A DNA stretch of 64,000 bases, from the NCBI GenBank assembly GCA_964621605.1, contig CAZUMJ010000013.1:1-64000 (forward strand). The letters run 5' to 3'. A program made the translations under genes and the position numbers. The DNA is from CAZUMJ01 sp964621605. Lineage in GTDB: Bacteria > Actinomycetota > Acidimicrobiia > Acidimicrobiales > Iamiaceae. Positions 33,033 to 41,787 of this stretch are shown here, piece after piece. The notes beneath the pieces are model-generated. The model did no database searches. It was given only the letters and a program-made list of their open reading frames with translations, and was not told the origin of the DNA. The first letter of the stretch is position 1, and each line of letters starts with the position of its first letter.

Positions 33033-34840
33033 GGCACGAACGCACGCGGGAAGCCGAGCACTTGCACGTCGGGGCTGCGACCGTCGTCGCGGGTGCGCGC
33101 GGCCGCGGCGGCGAGGTCGGCCAGCTGGGCACCGGCACCGCCGTCTCGGAAGCCGTCCTCGGCGGTGACCACGATGTCGTGGGCCGCGGCGTCCGCGACG
33201 AGGTCGGGGTCGAACGGGGATACGACACGCGGGTCCCACACGGTTGCGTCGATGCCGTCGGCGCGGAGGAGCTCGGCCGCATCGACCATCGTGGCGAGCA
33301 GCTTCCCGACGCCGACGAGGCAGACACGCCGCCCGTCACCGCGCCGGACAAGGCGCGCCGCCAGCCCGTGCCCGACGTCGTGCTCACCGACGACCGCGGC
33401 GGGGGTCTTCGGCCAGCGGATCGCCACCGGGCCATCGGTGATGAGCAGCGCGTCGTGCAGCATCTGCTGCAGCTCCTGGTATGACGACGGTGCGAACACC
33501 GTCATGCCAGGGATCTTCGTGAACAGCACCAGGTCGAGCATGCCGTGCGCGGACGGGCCGTCGTCTCCTCCGACCCCCGCACGGTCGATCGCGAACACCA
33601 CGGGCAGGCCGTGCAGGGCCACGTCGAGGTTCACCTGGTCGAACGCCCTGCACAGGAACGTCGAGTAGATCGCCACGACCGGACGGAGCCCACCCATGGC
33701 CATGCCCGCAGCAGTCGTGACCGCATGCTGCTCAGCGATGCCGACGTCGATCATGCGGTCGGGGAAGCGGTCCGCGAAGGCCAGCAGCCCGGTCGAGCCG
33801 GGCATCGCTGCGGTGAGGGCCATCACCTGGGGGTTCGTCTCGGCCTCCTTGATGAGGGCCTCGGCGAACGCGCTCGTGTAGGAGGGTGGCCCGCCGGTCT
33901 TCGCGAGCGGGCCGGTCTCGGGGTTGAAGATCGAGGTGTCGTGCAGGCACTTCTCCTCGTCCTCCTCGGCCGGCGGGTACCCGCGGCCCTTCTGGGTGAG
34001 GACGTGCACGACGACGGGTCCGTCCTCGTAGTCGGCGGCGTTGCGCAGCGCGCGTTCGAGGCCTTCGAGATCGTGGCCGTCGAACGGCCCCGAGTACCGC
34101 ACGCCGAGCGTCTCGAAGAAGACGGTGGGTTCCAACATCTCGCGCAGGCCCGCGACGGCGCCCTCGAGGGTCCAGGCGAGATGGTCACCCACCACGGGTA
34201 CGTCGCGCACCAGCTTCGAGAAGCGGGCGCGCTGCTTGATGTACTGCGGATGCAGCCGCAGCCGAGCCACGCTGTCGGTGAGGCGCGAGACGGTCGGGGC
34301 GTAGGAGCGACCGTTGTCGTTGAAGACGATGATCGCCCGCTGGCCGCTGTGGCCGAGGTTGTTCAGCGCTTCGTACGCCATGCCCCCGGTCATGGCGCCG
34401 TCGCCGATGATCGCCACGACGTGCCGGTCGCTGCGTCCGGCCCGCTCGAACGCGATGGAGAGGCCGTGCGCATAGCTCAGGCTCGTCGATGCGTGGCTGT
34501 TCTCGACCAGGTCGTGGGGGGACTCTGCTCGGCTCGGGTAGCCCGACAGGCCACCGCCCTGACGCAAGGCCACGAACTGGTCACGCCGCCCGGTGAGCAG
34601 CTTGTGCACGTACGCCTGATGGCCGGTGTCCCAGATGAGTGCGTCCGTCGGCGACGAGAACACTCGATGCAGTGCAAGCGTCAACTCAACGGCGCCCAGG
34701 TTCGAGCCCAGGTGCCCGCCCGTGGCAGAGACGGCCTGCACGATGAACTCCCGAATCTCCGCGGCAAGCTCTTCGAGCTCGGCGTAGGACAAGCGACGGA
34801 GGTCGCTCGGTTCTTCGATCGTCTGCAGGAGCTCGCTCAC
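32942..34840 (-). CDS. dxs: 1-deoxy-D-xylulose-5-phosphate synthase
   Basis: The 632-residue thiamine-diphosphate enzyme condenses pyruvate with glyceraldehyde 3-phosphate in the first step of the MEP isoprenoid pathway. Visible marks are GGHLGSNLG near the N-terminus, the ThDP/Mg motif GDGAMTGGMAYEALNN, DVGIAEQHAVTTAAGMA with the catalytic Glu, and YSTFLCRAFDQV. GTG 34840 is chosen because a GAGGAAA ribosome site sits directly before it and the length then matches known Dxs. It stands alone, divergent from a cyclase gene across 149 bases; its 3' end overlaps the glycosyltransferase gene in antisense. Confidence 0.96.
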   Translation of the reverse strand: MSELLQTIEEPSDLRRLSYAELEELAAEIREFIVQAVSATGGHLGSNLGAVELTLALHRVFSSPTDALIWDTGHQAYVHKLLTGRRDQFVALRQGGGLSGYPSRAESPHDLVENSHASTSLSYAHGLSIAFERAGRSDRHVVAIIGDGAMTGGMAYEALNNLGHSGQRAIIVFNDNGRSYAPTVSRLTDSVARLRLHPQYIKQRARFSKLVRDVPVVGDHLAWTLEGAVAGLREMLEPTVFFETLGVRYSGPFDGHDLEGLERALRNAADYEDGPVVVHVLTQKGRGYPPAEEDEEKCLHDTSIFNPETGPLAKTGGPPSYTSAFAEALIKEAETNPQVMALTAAMPGSTGLLAFADRFPDRMIDVGIAEQHAVTTAAGMAMGGLRPVVAIYSTFLCRAFDQVNLDVALHGLPVVFAIDRAGVGGDDGPSAHGMLDLVLFTKIPGMTVFAPSSYQELQQMLHDALLITDGPVAIRWPKTPAAVVGEHDVGHGLAARLVRRGDGRRVCLVGVGKLLATMVDAAELLRADGIDATVWDPRVVSPFDPDLVADAAAHDIVVTAEDGFRDGGAGAQLADLAAAAARTRDDGRSPDVQVLGFPRAFVPQGKADALLAEHGLDAEGVAAAVRAACSPR

Positions 34841-34989
34841 TGCTTTCCTCGTGTGGGCAGAGAAGGTGACGGCTCGGCTCGGCACCGGTCGCGAGCCGCG
34901 GGAGCGGCCGGTCTCAAGGGTACCCTGCGGACCTCCGCGGACTCCACGCGGGGCGGTTCCTTCCTCGCTTCGGGCCGTTCCGACGTAGC

Positions 34990-35829
34990 GTGGTCGCCGT
35001 GGACGCATCGACGCCCAGGGCAAGAAGCGCACGTGACGCCGGTGCCGAGGCGGTGTCGGCCCTGCGGCGATCGCTGGCCGAGCACGTTGCCGCCCTCGTG
35101 CGTCGCGACCAGGAGTTCGCAGATCTCGCCACAGAGGTGGGGCTCGTCGACCGCGACTGGCTCGATGACCCGGTGCCTGGCCCGATGAGCTCGGCGACAC
35201 CCGTCGAGGTCCTCGAACGCTTCCTCGCCCGGTCGGTCGAGCAGCGACCGTCGGTGCTCGCCTCTCTTGGGTTGAACGCGCTGCAGCTCATGACGTTCGA
35301 CCGTGAGGGCGACGAGGGCGGCGCACCACAGGTGCTCACCGTGATGTTCACCGACCTGGAGGGCTTCACGCCCTTCACCGCAGAGCACGGGGACGCCGCC
35401 GCGTCCGAGGTGCTCGCGCAGCACTACCGCGCGGTCGGGCCGGTCGTGCGAGCGCGTGGTGGCAAGGTCGTCAAGCACCTCGGCGACGGATTGCTCGTGA
35501 CGTTCCCCGAGGCTGCTGCAGCGGTCTACGCCGGGGTGGAGCTGCTCGACACCGCTCCGGCGCCGCTGCGGTTGCGAGCAGGCGCCCACACCGGTGAGGT
35601 GGTCGTCACGCGCGACGACGTGGTCGGTCACGTCGTCAACGTCGCAGCCCGAGTCACGGAGGTCACCGATGGTGGGCAGGTGGTGGTGACCCAGGCGGTG
35701 CAGGACGCGGCAGGGCCGCTGCGGGGCCTCGCCTACGGCGAGTCGCGACGCGCCACGCTGAAGGGCGTGCCCGAGGCGGTCACGGTGCTGGCTGTGCAGC
35801 CGCAGGCGCCTCCGGCGCTCGGCTCTTGA
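34990..35829 (+). CDS. Class III adenylate/guanylate cyclase
   Basis: The 279-residue soluble protein has an N-terminal helical region (about 1-105) and a C-terminal class III cyclase domain. Metal-binding Asp residues are visible in MFTDLEGFTPF and KHLGDGLLVTF, and the transition-state Asn/Arg in VVNVAARVTE. All catalytic positions appear conserved, so it should make cAMP or cGMP. The N-terminal part may dimerise or sense a ligand; no known sensor motif is visible. It is the second such cyclase in the window. GTG 34990 is used; GTG 34999 is possible. The 3' end overlaps the convergent PAP2 gene by 50 bases. Confidence 0.88.
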   Translation: MVAVDASTPRARSARDAGAEAVSALRRSLAEHVAALVRRDQEFADLATEVGLVDRDWLDDPVPGPMSSATPVEVLERFLARSVEQRPSVLASLGLNALQLMTFDREGDEGGAPQVLTVMFTDLEGFTPFTAEHGDAAASEVLAQHYRAVGPVVRARGGKVVKHLGDGLLVTFPEAAAAVYAGVELLDTAPAPLRLRAGAHTGEVVVTRDDVVGHVVNVAARVTEVTDGGQVVVTQAVQDAAGPLRGLAYGESRRATLKGVPEAVTVLAVQPQAPPALGS

Positions 35830-36706
35830 GTCGGCGACGGACGAGCCTCACCAGGCGGTCTGCGCCGAACCCGATGCCGAGGCCGACGGTCAGCGTGACG
35901 AGACCGCCGAGCGCATCCAGCCAGTAGTGGTTGGCGGTGACGAGGATGCACCACAGCGTCGCGAGGGGGTAGAGGACGCACAGCGCTTTCGTCCACGGGC
36001 GACGCACGCGTGGGGTGAGCACGAGCGCGCACCAGGTCGACCAGCCGATGTGCAGGCTCGGCATCGCCGCGTACTGGTTCGAGATGTCGGCCATGGCACC
36101 TGACCCGAAGCTCCACAGGCCGCCGTAGCGGGCGAGCGTGTCGACGAATCCATGGCGGGTGCAGTGGAGCGCGTACGCCGGGTTGCAGGCGCCGTAGGCG
36201 CCGGTGAAGTCGAGCAGGCGCGGCGGCATGAGGGTGTAGCCGGCGAACCCGATGAGTGCCAGGCCGGTGGTTGCGGCGAGTGCGTTGCGCCAACGCGGGT
36301 AGCTCTCGGGGTCGCGCCGGAACAGCCAGATCAGCGCGGCGATCGGCACGACGAAGTGGAACGTGCCGTAGTAGATGTTCCAGACGCGGATGAATCCGTC
36401 GTACGGCAAGCTCAGATACCAGCGCTGCAGGTGGGGTTCGACGAACAGGCCGAGGCTGCGCTCGATGTGGATGACGTCGTTGGCGTGCCCGAGGGCGTGG
36501 CCCACCGCGAGCGGGTTGATGCGTCCGCCCGTCGCGCTCCCGTTCGACCCGAACGTGTTCCGAACCAGGGTGTAGACGCCGTAGAAGACCAGCACGAAGC
36601 CGATCTCGAACCACCAACGCAACTGGCGGGGTTCGTCGACCTGTGCGCCGTCGTCAGCGGATGCTCGCGGGGGGAGTTCGCCTGTGGCGGTGGCGTCAGC
36701 GCTCAT
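35780..36706 (-). CDS. PAP2-superfamily membrane phosphatase / inositolphosphotransferase-like protein
   Basis: The 308-residue polytopic protein carries the PAP2 motifs PSLHIGW and NHYWLDALGG (the two active-site His-containing segments), between six or so membrane helices. The arrangement with a large N-terminal region resembles Aur1/inositol-phosphotransferase-like actinobacterial proteins that transfer or remove phosphate on lipids. ATG 36706 overlaps the stop codon of the preceding flippase-like gene (ATGA), so the two are translationally coupled and likely work on the same lipid. The 3' end overlaps the cyclase gene in antisense. Confidence 0.85.
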   Translation of the reverse strand: MSADATATGELPPRASADDGAQVDEPRQLRWWFEIGFVLVFYGVYTLVRNTFGSNGSATGGRINPLAVGHALGHANDVIHIERSLGLFVEPHLQRWYLSLPYDGFIRVWNIYYGTFHFVVPIAALIWLFRRDPESYPRWRNALAATTGLALIGFAGYTLMPPRLLDFTGAYGACNPAYALHCTRHGFVDTLARYGGLWSFGSGAMADISNQYAAMPSLHIGWSTWCALVLTPRVRRPWTKALCVLYPLATLWCILVTANHYWLDALGGLVTLTVGLGIGFGADRLVRLVRRRLKSRAPEAPAAAQPAP

Positions 36707-37686
36707 GTCGGCTCCGCCATGGTCTTGCGGCCGAACGCGAACGCCGGCGCCCCCGCGAGACTCACCGCGAGGGTCAGCAGATAGACGAGCAGCCCGAGCG
36801 CGACGGCCTTGCCTTCCGGGACGCCCAACGGTTTGAGGAAGACGGCGAGCAGCGCCTCGCGTACCCCCAGGCCGGAGATGCTGATGGGGAGAACCTGCGC
36901 GATGAGCACGGCCGGGAAGAACGTGAGGATGACCGTCAGCCCGATCGCGTCGACGCCCAACGTTCGCGCCGCGCTGAACGTGGCGGCGACGAGCACGAGC
37001 TGGTAGCAGAACCCCCAACCGACGATGCGCAGCGCGGCCCCGCGGTGGGCACGCAGGTGTGCGGTTCCGAGGTGCACCGCTCCGGCGAAGCGCCGCCAGC
37101 CTTCGTTGTGGCCGAGGCGACCTCCGAAGCGCGGGCTGCTGAGCAGGGTCAGTACCACGACGAGGAGTACGAGGGTGGCGCAGGCGATCAAGATCGCCCA
37201 GCGAGTCGCTCGCCCAAGTTCGAGCAGGCCACGGTTGATGGCGAAGCCGGACAGGATCAGCCCCGGGAGCACGAGCCACCCTGTGAGCCGTTCGAGGACG
37301 ACCGACGCGAAGCTCTCGGGCCCCTCACCGGTGTCGCGGGTGAGGCGAGCGACGCGCAGCACGTCGCCGCCGACCGTGGACGGCAGCACGTTGCCCACGA
37401 ACATGCTCGCCAGGTAGAGGGTCACCAGGCGGGGCAGTGCAGGGATCTTCTCGATGTCGAGGGCCCGAAGCACGGCACGCCACCGGATCGCCGCGACCAC
37501 CACCGAACAGAAGGTGAGGACGAGTGCGACGGCGAGCCAGGCGGCGGTCCGCCCGTTCCAGGCGGGGAGGATGTGCTCCGCCTTGCCGCGGTGCTCGGAC
37601 TCGCGGATCTTGACCACGAGGTAGCCGAGCATGGCGGAGCTGATCACGATGCGGGCCACCAAGGCCAGGATCTTCTTCGTGGGCAC
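36703..37686 (-). CDS. Lysylphosphatidylglycerol synthase-like transmembrane protein (UPF0104)
   Basis: The 327-residue protein has about eight hydrophobic helices and the family segments RWRAVLRAL, FVGNVLPSTVGGDVLRVARL and LPISISGLGVREALL, all typical of the LPG-synthase flippase domain. It lacks any aminoacyl-transferase domain, so it is likelier a lipid flippase or a partner in lipid-linked sugar transport than a lysyl transferase. GTG 37686 starts the frame. The stop codon overlaps the PAP2 gene ATG. It diverges from a lipoprotein gene. Confidence 0.88.
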   Translation of the reverse strand: MPTKKILALVARIVISSAMLGYLVVKIRESEHRGKAEHILPAWNGRTAAWLAVALVLTFCSVVVAAIRWRAVLRALDIEKIPALPRLVTLYLASMFVGNVLPSTVGGDVLRVARLTRDTGEGPESFASVVLERLTGWLVLPGLILSGFAINRGLLELGRATRWAILIACATLVLLVVVLTLLSSPRFGGRLGHNEGWRRFAGAVHLGTAHLRAHRGAALRIVGWGFCYQLVLVAATFSAARTLGVDAIGLTVILTFFPAVLIAQVLPISISGLGVREALLAVFLKPLGVPEGKAVALGLLVYLLTLAVSLAGAPAFAFGRKTMAEPT

Positions 37687-37803
37687 GCATACGCTCCGGG
37701 CCGCCAGGGTCGACCGGCGAGCCTACCGCCGCCGTACCCCGAGGCGCGCGTCGCGCGACTGGCTACGCTTCACGTCGAGCCGACCACCATTGGAGGGGAC
37801 CAG

Positions 37804-38763
37804 ATGAAGATCGTGCGCGAGGTGGGGATCGTGGCGGTGCTCGCGATGGGCGCAGTGGGCTGTGGCGTCGCGTCGCAGCAGGTGGTCGAGGCTCCGGGCA
37901 CGCCACAGGGCGTGGCACACGAGGCATCTCCCTCGGCGTCGTCTGAGGCGGGAGGAGCGTCGCAGGACGCGCACCAGGACGAAGTGGTCCCCGGTGCTGC
38001 ACGTCCGGTCGAGGCAACGCCCGCAGATCTCGCGCGGGTGACCGACGCAACCCGCAAGGTGAACTCTGCCCGCTTCGAGATGCGGGTCGAGGGGGGCGAA
38101 GGCGCCTTCGGCACGGCTGACGCCCTCGTTGCGACCGGTGCGTTCGACCTGCAGGCCAAGGCATCGTCGATGACCTTCGACGCCGGGGACGTCGGCAAGA
38201 TGGAACTGCGTGTCGTCGACGGCAAGGGCTACGTGAACTTCGGCGGTCTGCTCGGCTCAGGCGGCCCGAAGTGGATGGCGTTCGACCTGACCGACCTCGG
38301 GAGCGACAAGAAGCTTGCGTCCGGAGGCCTCTTCGACCCGACGTCCGTGCTCGCGCAGCTCAAGGCCGTCACGGGTGAGGTCACCGTGGTGGGCACCGAG
38401 ACCCTCGATGGGGTGGCAACTACCCACTACCACGCCGAGGTCGACCTTGCGAAGGTGCTGGCTGACCACGCCGACGAGTTGAGCCCAGGTGGCAAGGCAG
38501 ACCTCTCCGAGCAGCTCGCCCAACTCGGCTCTGGGGCGCCGACGGTGATCCCCGTTGACGTGTGGGTCGGAGACGACGGGCTGCCCCGCCAGTACCGCAT
38601 GTCGATGACGGCCGACGACATCGGCACGCTCACGACGACCATCACCTTCTCCGGGTTCGGTGAGCCCGTCACCGTCGTTGCCCCGCCCGCCGATCAGGTC
38701 GTGAGCGGCAAGGATGCGCTCGGCAACATGCTCGGTTCGTTCGCCGACTCCGCCACGAGCTGA
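37804..38763 (+). CDS. LppX/LprG-like lipoprotein
   Basis: The 319-residue lipoprotein has signal peptide and lipobox AVGC (Cys20), an Ala/Glu/Ser-rich linker to about residue 70, then a beta-rich domain resembling the mycobacterial LppX/LprG family. That family has a hydrophobic cavity for carrying glycolipids between membranes. The visible match is the pattern of alternating strands such as FDLTDL, THYHAEVDL and VWVGDDGLPRQYRMSM rather than a catalytic motif. GGAGGGG sits six bases before ATG. Next to a PAP2/flippase pair, a role in lipid traffic is reasonable. Confidence 0.8.
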   Translation: MKIVREVGIVAVLAMGAVGCGVASQQVVEAPGTPQGVAHEASPSASSEAGGASQDAHQDEVVPGAARPVEATPADLARVTDATRKVNSARFEMRVEGGEGAFGTADALVATGAFDLQAKASSMTFDAGDVGKMELRVVDGKGYVNFGGLLGSGGPKWMAFDLTDLGSDKKLASGGLFDPTSVLAQLKAVTGEVTVVGTETLDGVATTHYHAEVDLAKVLADHADELSPGGKADLSEQLAQLGSGAPTVIPVDVWVGDDGLPRQYRMSMTADDIGTLTTTITFSGFGEPVTVVAPPADQVVSGKDALGNMLGSFADSATS

Positions 38764-38768
38764 TCCGG

Positions 38769-39656
38769 GTGCAGAGCGGCCCGGCGCAGCCCTCCCCCGC
38801 GTTGCGGCCGGGGAGCCCGGTTGAGCTCGGGCGCATCCGCCTGGCCGTCGCCGAAGCCGGAGCGGGCGGCGATCCGCTCCTCTTGGTGCACGGCTTCACC
38901 GGCGCGAAGGAAGACTTCGACGACTGGTTGGAGCCACTCGCGGACGCGGGTTGGCACGTGGTCGCCCCCGACCTTCGCGGCCACGGCTTCAGCGACAAGC
39001 CCGGTGCCGAGTCCGCGTACTCGCTCGACCTGTTCACCGAAGATCTGCTGGCCTTGGTGGATCATCTCGGTTGGGAGCGCTTCCGCCTGCTCGGACACTC
39101 CATGGGCGGCATGATCGCCCAGCGCCTCGCATTGGCATGTGCCCACCGTCTCGATGCGTTCGTGCTCATGGACACCGCGCCGGCCGGGCTTGCGCATGTT
39201 CCCGCCGATCAGCAGGCGGCGGCGCAGCACGTCGTGCGCATGCACGGCATGGACGCCTTGGAGCGTGCTTTGGCAGGCGGTGCCGGGCCGCCGCGCGCAG
39301 CGGCGCAGGAACGTGTGGTCGCCACGCGCCCCGGCTACGCGGCATTCGGTGCCGAGAAGCTCCGGCGGGCCTCGCCGGCCATGTATGCCGCGATGGCCGC
39401 CGAGCTCACCTCATTCTCCGACATGACCCCACAGCTGCGCACCCTCGCGGTACCCACGATGGTTGTGCTGGGCGAGGACGACGAGCCGTTCCGGCTTCCC
39501 AGCGAGCGACTCGTCGAGGCCATACCGGGCGCGCACCTCACCGTTGTGCCGGGCGCCGCGCACTCCCCGCAGTTCGAGAACCCAGCGGTCTGGTGGGAGG
39601 TCGTCTCGAGCTTTCTCGCCGAGACGAGGACCGGCCTGGCGGTCAGCCCGGACTGA
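38769..39656 (+). CDS. Alpha/beta hydrolase
   Basis: The 295-residue cytoplasmic hydrolase has the oxyanion loop LVHGFTG (about 39-45), the DLRGHGFSDKP segment, the nucleophile elbow GHSMGG (Ser111), the acid in VVLGEDDEPF and the His in VPGAAHSPQF: a complete Ser-Asp-His triad. It resembles esterases, epoxide hydrolases and meta-cleavage hydrolases; substrate unknown. GTG start is five bases after the LprG-like gene, so co-transcription is likely. The 3' end overlaps a convergent membrane-protein gene by 14 bases. Confidence 0.88.
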   Translation: MQSGPAQPSPALRPGSPVELGRIRLAVAEAGAGGDPLLLVHGFTGAKEDFDDWLEPLADAGWHVVAPDLRGHGFSDKPGAESAYSLDLFTEDLLALVDHLGWERFRLLGHSMGGMIAQRLALACAHRLDAFVLMDTAPAGLAHVPADQQAAAQHVVRMHGMDALERALAGGAGPPRAAAQERVVATRPGYAAFGAEKLRRASPAMYAAMAAELTSFSDMTPQLRTLAVPTMVVLGEDDEPFRLPSERLVEAIPGAHLTVVPGAAHSPQFENPAVWWEVVSSFLAETRTGLAVSPD

Positions 39657-41343
39657 GCCAGATCGCGATCCACCTGGGTGGCGAGATGTTCGAGCTGGCG
39701 TACTCCTGCGCCACCAGCCGATCACCTGGCTCGGGAGGGGTGGGGCGATCCTTGCCGAGGGTGATGGTGAGCGTCTTGGCCGACGCCAGCCACGCTGGCG
39801 AGGCCTTGGTCATCGCGGCCGTGTAGAGCCATCGCTCGTCGTCGGGCACGCGTACGTCGTACCCGGCCTTGTCGAGCACCAGCACGATCGTCTCGGAGTA
39901 GAACCCGTCGAAGCGCACCGGTGCACTGACCAGCACCCGACTGCCCTTCGGAACGGCACGTGCAACCTGCTCGACGAGCTGTGCGCTCGTTCGGTGGATC
40001 TGGTTGTGGTGCTCGGGCGTGCGCAACGACGGGAGGAGCAGCAGCGACGCAAGCCCGAACGCCAGGGGAGTGCCCACCCGTACGAGCGCGGCTGGTGGTC
40101 GCACGCGCGTGAGGGCACCGGCGCTGCGCGCCAACGACCAGACCGTGAAGGCGCACAGCGCCACGCTTGTGGCGTGCGCCGGATAGAGGTACCAGGGCTG
40201 CAGCACCCGGTCCGCCATGTGGATCAGCTGCGCGCACGACACCAGCACCCCCAAGAGGCTGAGCCCGATGCCGGTCACCTCGTCGAACGCGTGGCGGCGC
40301 AACGCTGCAGCAACGGCCACGGCGCTCAGCAGGAGCAACCAGGGCTGCTGCAACTGTCCGAGGCGGAACGGCCGTGAGAACGGGACCTTGGTGACCGCCC
40401 ATGCTGGAGGGATGCTCAGCTCGGCCTGCAAGACGAGGCGTGCCTCACGGGCCGGTACGGATACCCCTTGCGGGTTGTCCGCGTGCAGGATGCGTGTCGG
40501 GTTGCTGGTCTGGCCGTGTGCGACGAGGTCGACCACCGCAGGAGCGGCGAACAGCGCCAGGACCGCCACCCCGGCCGCGACTGCCGGGAGGAGCCTGCGC
40601 AGCCCGGTCGCACCGTCGCGTCGCAGGGTCGATACCAACAGGCCGACGCACGCCGCCAGACCGAGTGCGGCCGCCGGGAGGAGGTAGCCGAGGTGCATCC
40701 CGGTGCTCCACGCGGCGAGTGCGACGGCGAGAGGGAGGAGGCGTCGCTCGCCGTGCATGACACGCCAGCACACGAACACGAGGGCGAGCAGCGTGATGAG
40801 CCCGAGGTTTGGGTTCCATGGCAGGACGAACACGTTGCGCCCTTGGCGCCCGGCGAGCACCGGCAGCGCGGCCACCGCGAGCAAGGCCAAGCCTGCCGCC
40901 TTTCGTCGCGCGAGCACCCAGACGATGAGCGCTGCGGAGGCGCCGTTCCACCACACCGCGGTCGCGACCGAAGACGACGAGCGTCCTCCCGACAGCGCAT
41001 ACGCCGGCCAGAGCAGCGCGTACAGCGTCGGCAGGGGGTGGTTGTAGCCGCGCTGGGCGGAGTACGGGCCCGACAGGGGGACGTGTCTGCCGAGATGGCG
41101 AACTATCAGTTCCGCGACCGCGTAGTCGCCAACCGCTCGCCACGTGCCGATGAGTTGCAGCACACCCGCCACGGCAAAGACCGCGCCGACCGCGAGGACC
41201 GCGCTCGTCGCCGGGTCGGACCATCGGCGCTTGCCCGACGGCGAGGCCTCGTCGACGGTTGGGGGCCCCAGCTCGTCGCGGTCGCCTCCCGCGTGGGCCT
41301 CGGACCCCGCGTCGGGGGCAACGTCGGGCTTCGCGTCGGTCAC
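39643..41343 (-). CDS. Polytopic membrane protein, GT-C glycosyltransferase-like
   Basis: The 566-residue protein has a 42-residue acidic N-terminal tail and then about eleven hydrophobic segments. The first extracytoplasmic loop has the acidic pattern GDYAVAELIVRHLGRHVPLSGPYS expected in GT-C transferases, and a W-N-P-N-L-G block follows a later helix. A C-terminal soluble region (about 430-560) is less conserved. The sugar donor would be a polyprenyl phosphate sugar; the acceptor is unknown. GTG 41343 overlaps the stop of the hotdog thioesterase gene by four bases. Confidence 0.72.
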   Translation of the reverse strand: MTDAKPDVAPDAGSEAHAGGDRDELGPPTVDEASPSGKRRWSDPATSAVLAVGAVFAVAGVLQLIGTWRAVGDYAVAELIVRHLGRHVPLSGPYSAQRGYNHPLPTLYALLWPAYALSGGRSSSSVATAVWWNGASAALIVWVLARRKAAGLALLAVAALPVLAGRQGRNVFVLPWNPNLGLITLLALVFVCWRVMHGERRLLPLAVALAAWSTGMHLGYLLPAAALGLAACVGLLVSTLRRDGATGLRRLLPAVAAGVAVLALFAAPAVVDLVAHGQTSNPTRILHADNPQGVSVPAREARLVLQAELSIPPAWAVTKVPFSRPFRLGQLQQPWLLLLSAVAVAAALRRHAFDEVTGIGLSLLGVLVSCAQLIHMADRVLQPWYLYPAHATSVALCAFTVWSLARSAGALTRVRPPAALVRVGTPLAFGLASLLLLPSLRTPEHHNQIHRTSAQLVEQVARAVPKGSRVLVSAPVRFDGFYSETIVLVLDKAGYDVRVPDDERWLYTAAMTKASPAWLASAKTLTITLGKDRPTPPEPGDRLVAQEYASSNISPPRWIAIWLSPG

Positions 41344-41717
41344 GACAGGCGGTCGAGGAAGCGGGCCCGGTCCACGATCACGCGAGCAACCTTCCCGGCT
41401 GCGACGAGTCCGCGTGAGTCGGTCACCGAGACCGTGAAGGTCAGGCGGCGTCCTTCGACGCGCTCGAGGGTGGCCTCCGCACGCACGATCTCACCGACCC
41501 CGGACGGCGCGACGTGCGAGACCTGCACACCGCTGCCAACGCTCGTCTCGTTCGCAGCGAGCACGCCTTCGAGTGCGGCGACGCTTGCCCGTTCGCAGAG
41601 CGCCACCACAGATGGCGTTGCCAGGACGGGGACGTCGCCGGAGCCGACCGCCTCCGCGGTGTCGGCTTGCGACACCACGAGGCTCACGGACGCGGTCAGA
41701 CCGGGCTGTACAGGCAC
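41340..41717 (-). CDS. Hotdog thioesterase, FlK (fluoroacetyl-CoA thioesterase)-like
   Basis: The 125-residue single-domain hotdog protein has a FlK-like pattern: PGLTASVSLVV at the start, TPSVVALCERASVAALEG on the central helix, ETSVGSGVQVSHVAPS on the following strand, and GEIVRAEATLERVEGRRL. In FlK the Thr, Glu and His of these blocks form the catalytic set; here Thr, Glu and His occur at matching places. The natural substrate of most homologues is not fluoroacetyl-CoA. GTG 41717 has a TATCGT hexamer six bases before it and no Shine-Dalgarno. It diverges from tldD. Confidence 0.78.
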   Translation of the reverse strand: MPVQPGLTASVSLVVSQADTAEAVGSGDVPVLATPSVVALCERASVAALEGVLAANETSVGSGVQVSHVAPSGVGEIVRAEATLERVEGRRLTFTVSVTDSRGLVAAGKVARVIVDRARFLDRLS

Positions 41718-41723
41718 CGGCGT

Positions 41724-41729
41724 ACGATA
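41724..41729 (-). promoter_or_regulatory. -10 element of the hotdog thioesterase gene, leaderless type
   Basis: On the minus strand TATCGT is followed by six bases and then GTG 41717. The same bases read TACGAT on the plus strand (41723-41728) and could serve as the tldD -10, which would make the site bidirectional. Confidence 0.4.
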
Positions 41730-41740
41730 AGGCCCGCACA

Positions 41741-41763
41741 GGCCGGCGTGCACCACGCCGGCC
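41741..41763 (+). promoter_or_regulatory. Perfect hairpin in the tldD leader
   Basis: GGCCGGCGTG (41741-41750), loop CAC, CACGCCGGCC (41754-41763). A 10-base stem ends 24 bases before the tldD ATG. It could be a leader attenuator, an operator, or simply a structured 5' end. Confidence 0.45.
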
Positions 41764-41787
41764 AGCGGGGAACCCGAGGGAGCTGGG

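Noticed and set aside
36643..37800. An N-terminal extension of the LprG-like lipoprotein of nearly 390 codons
   Set aside because: It would be antisense to the flippase-like gene and place the lipobox in the middle; ATG 37804 has a strong ribosome site and a proper signal peptide.
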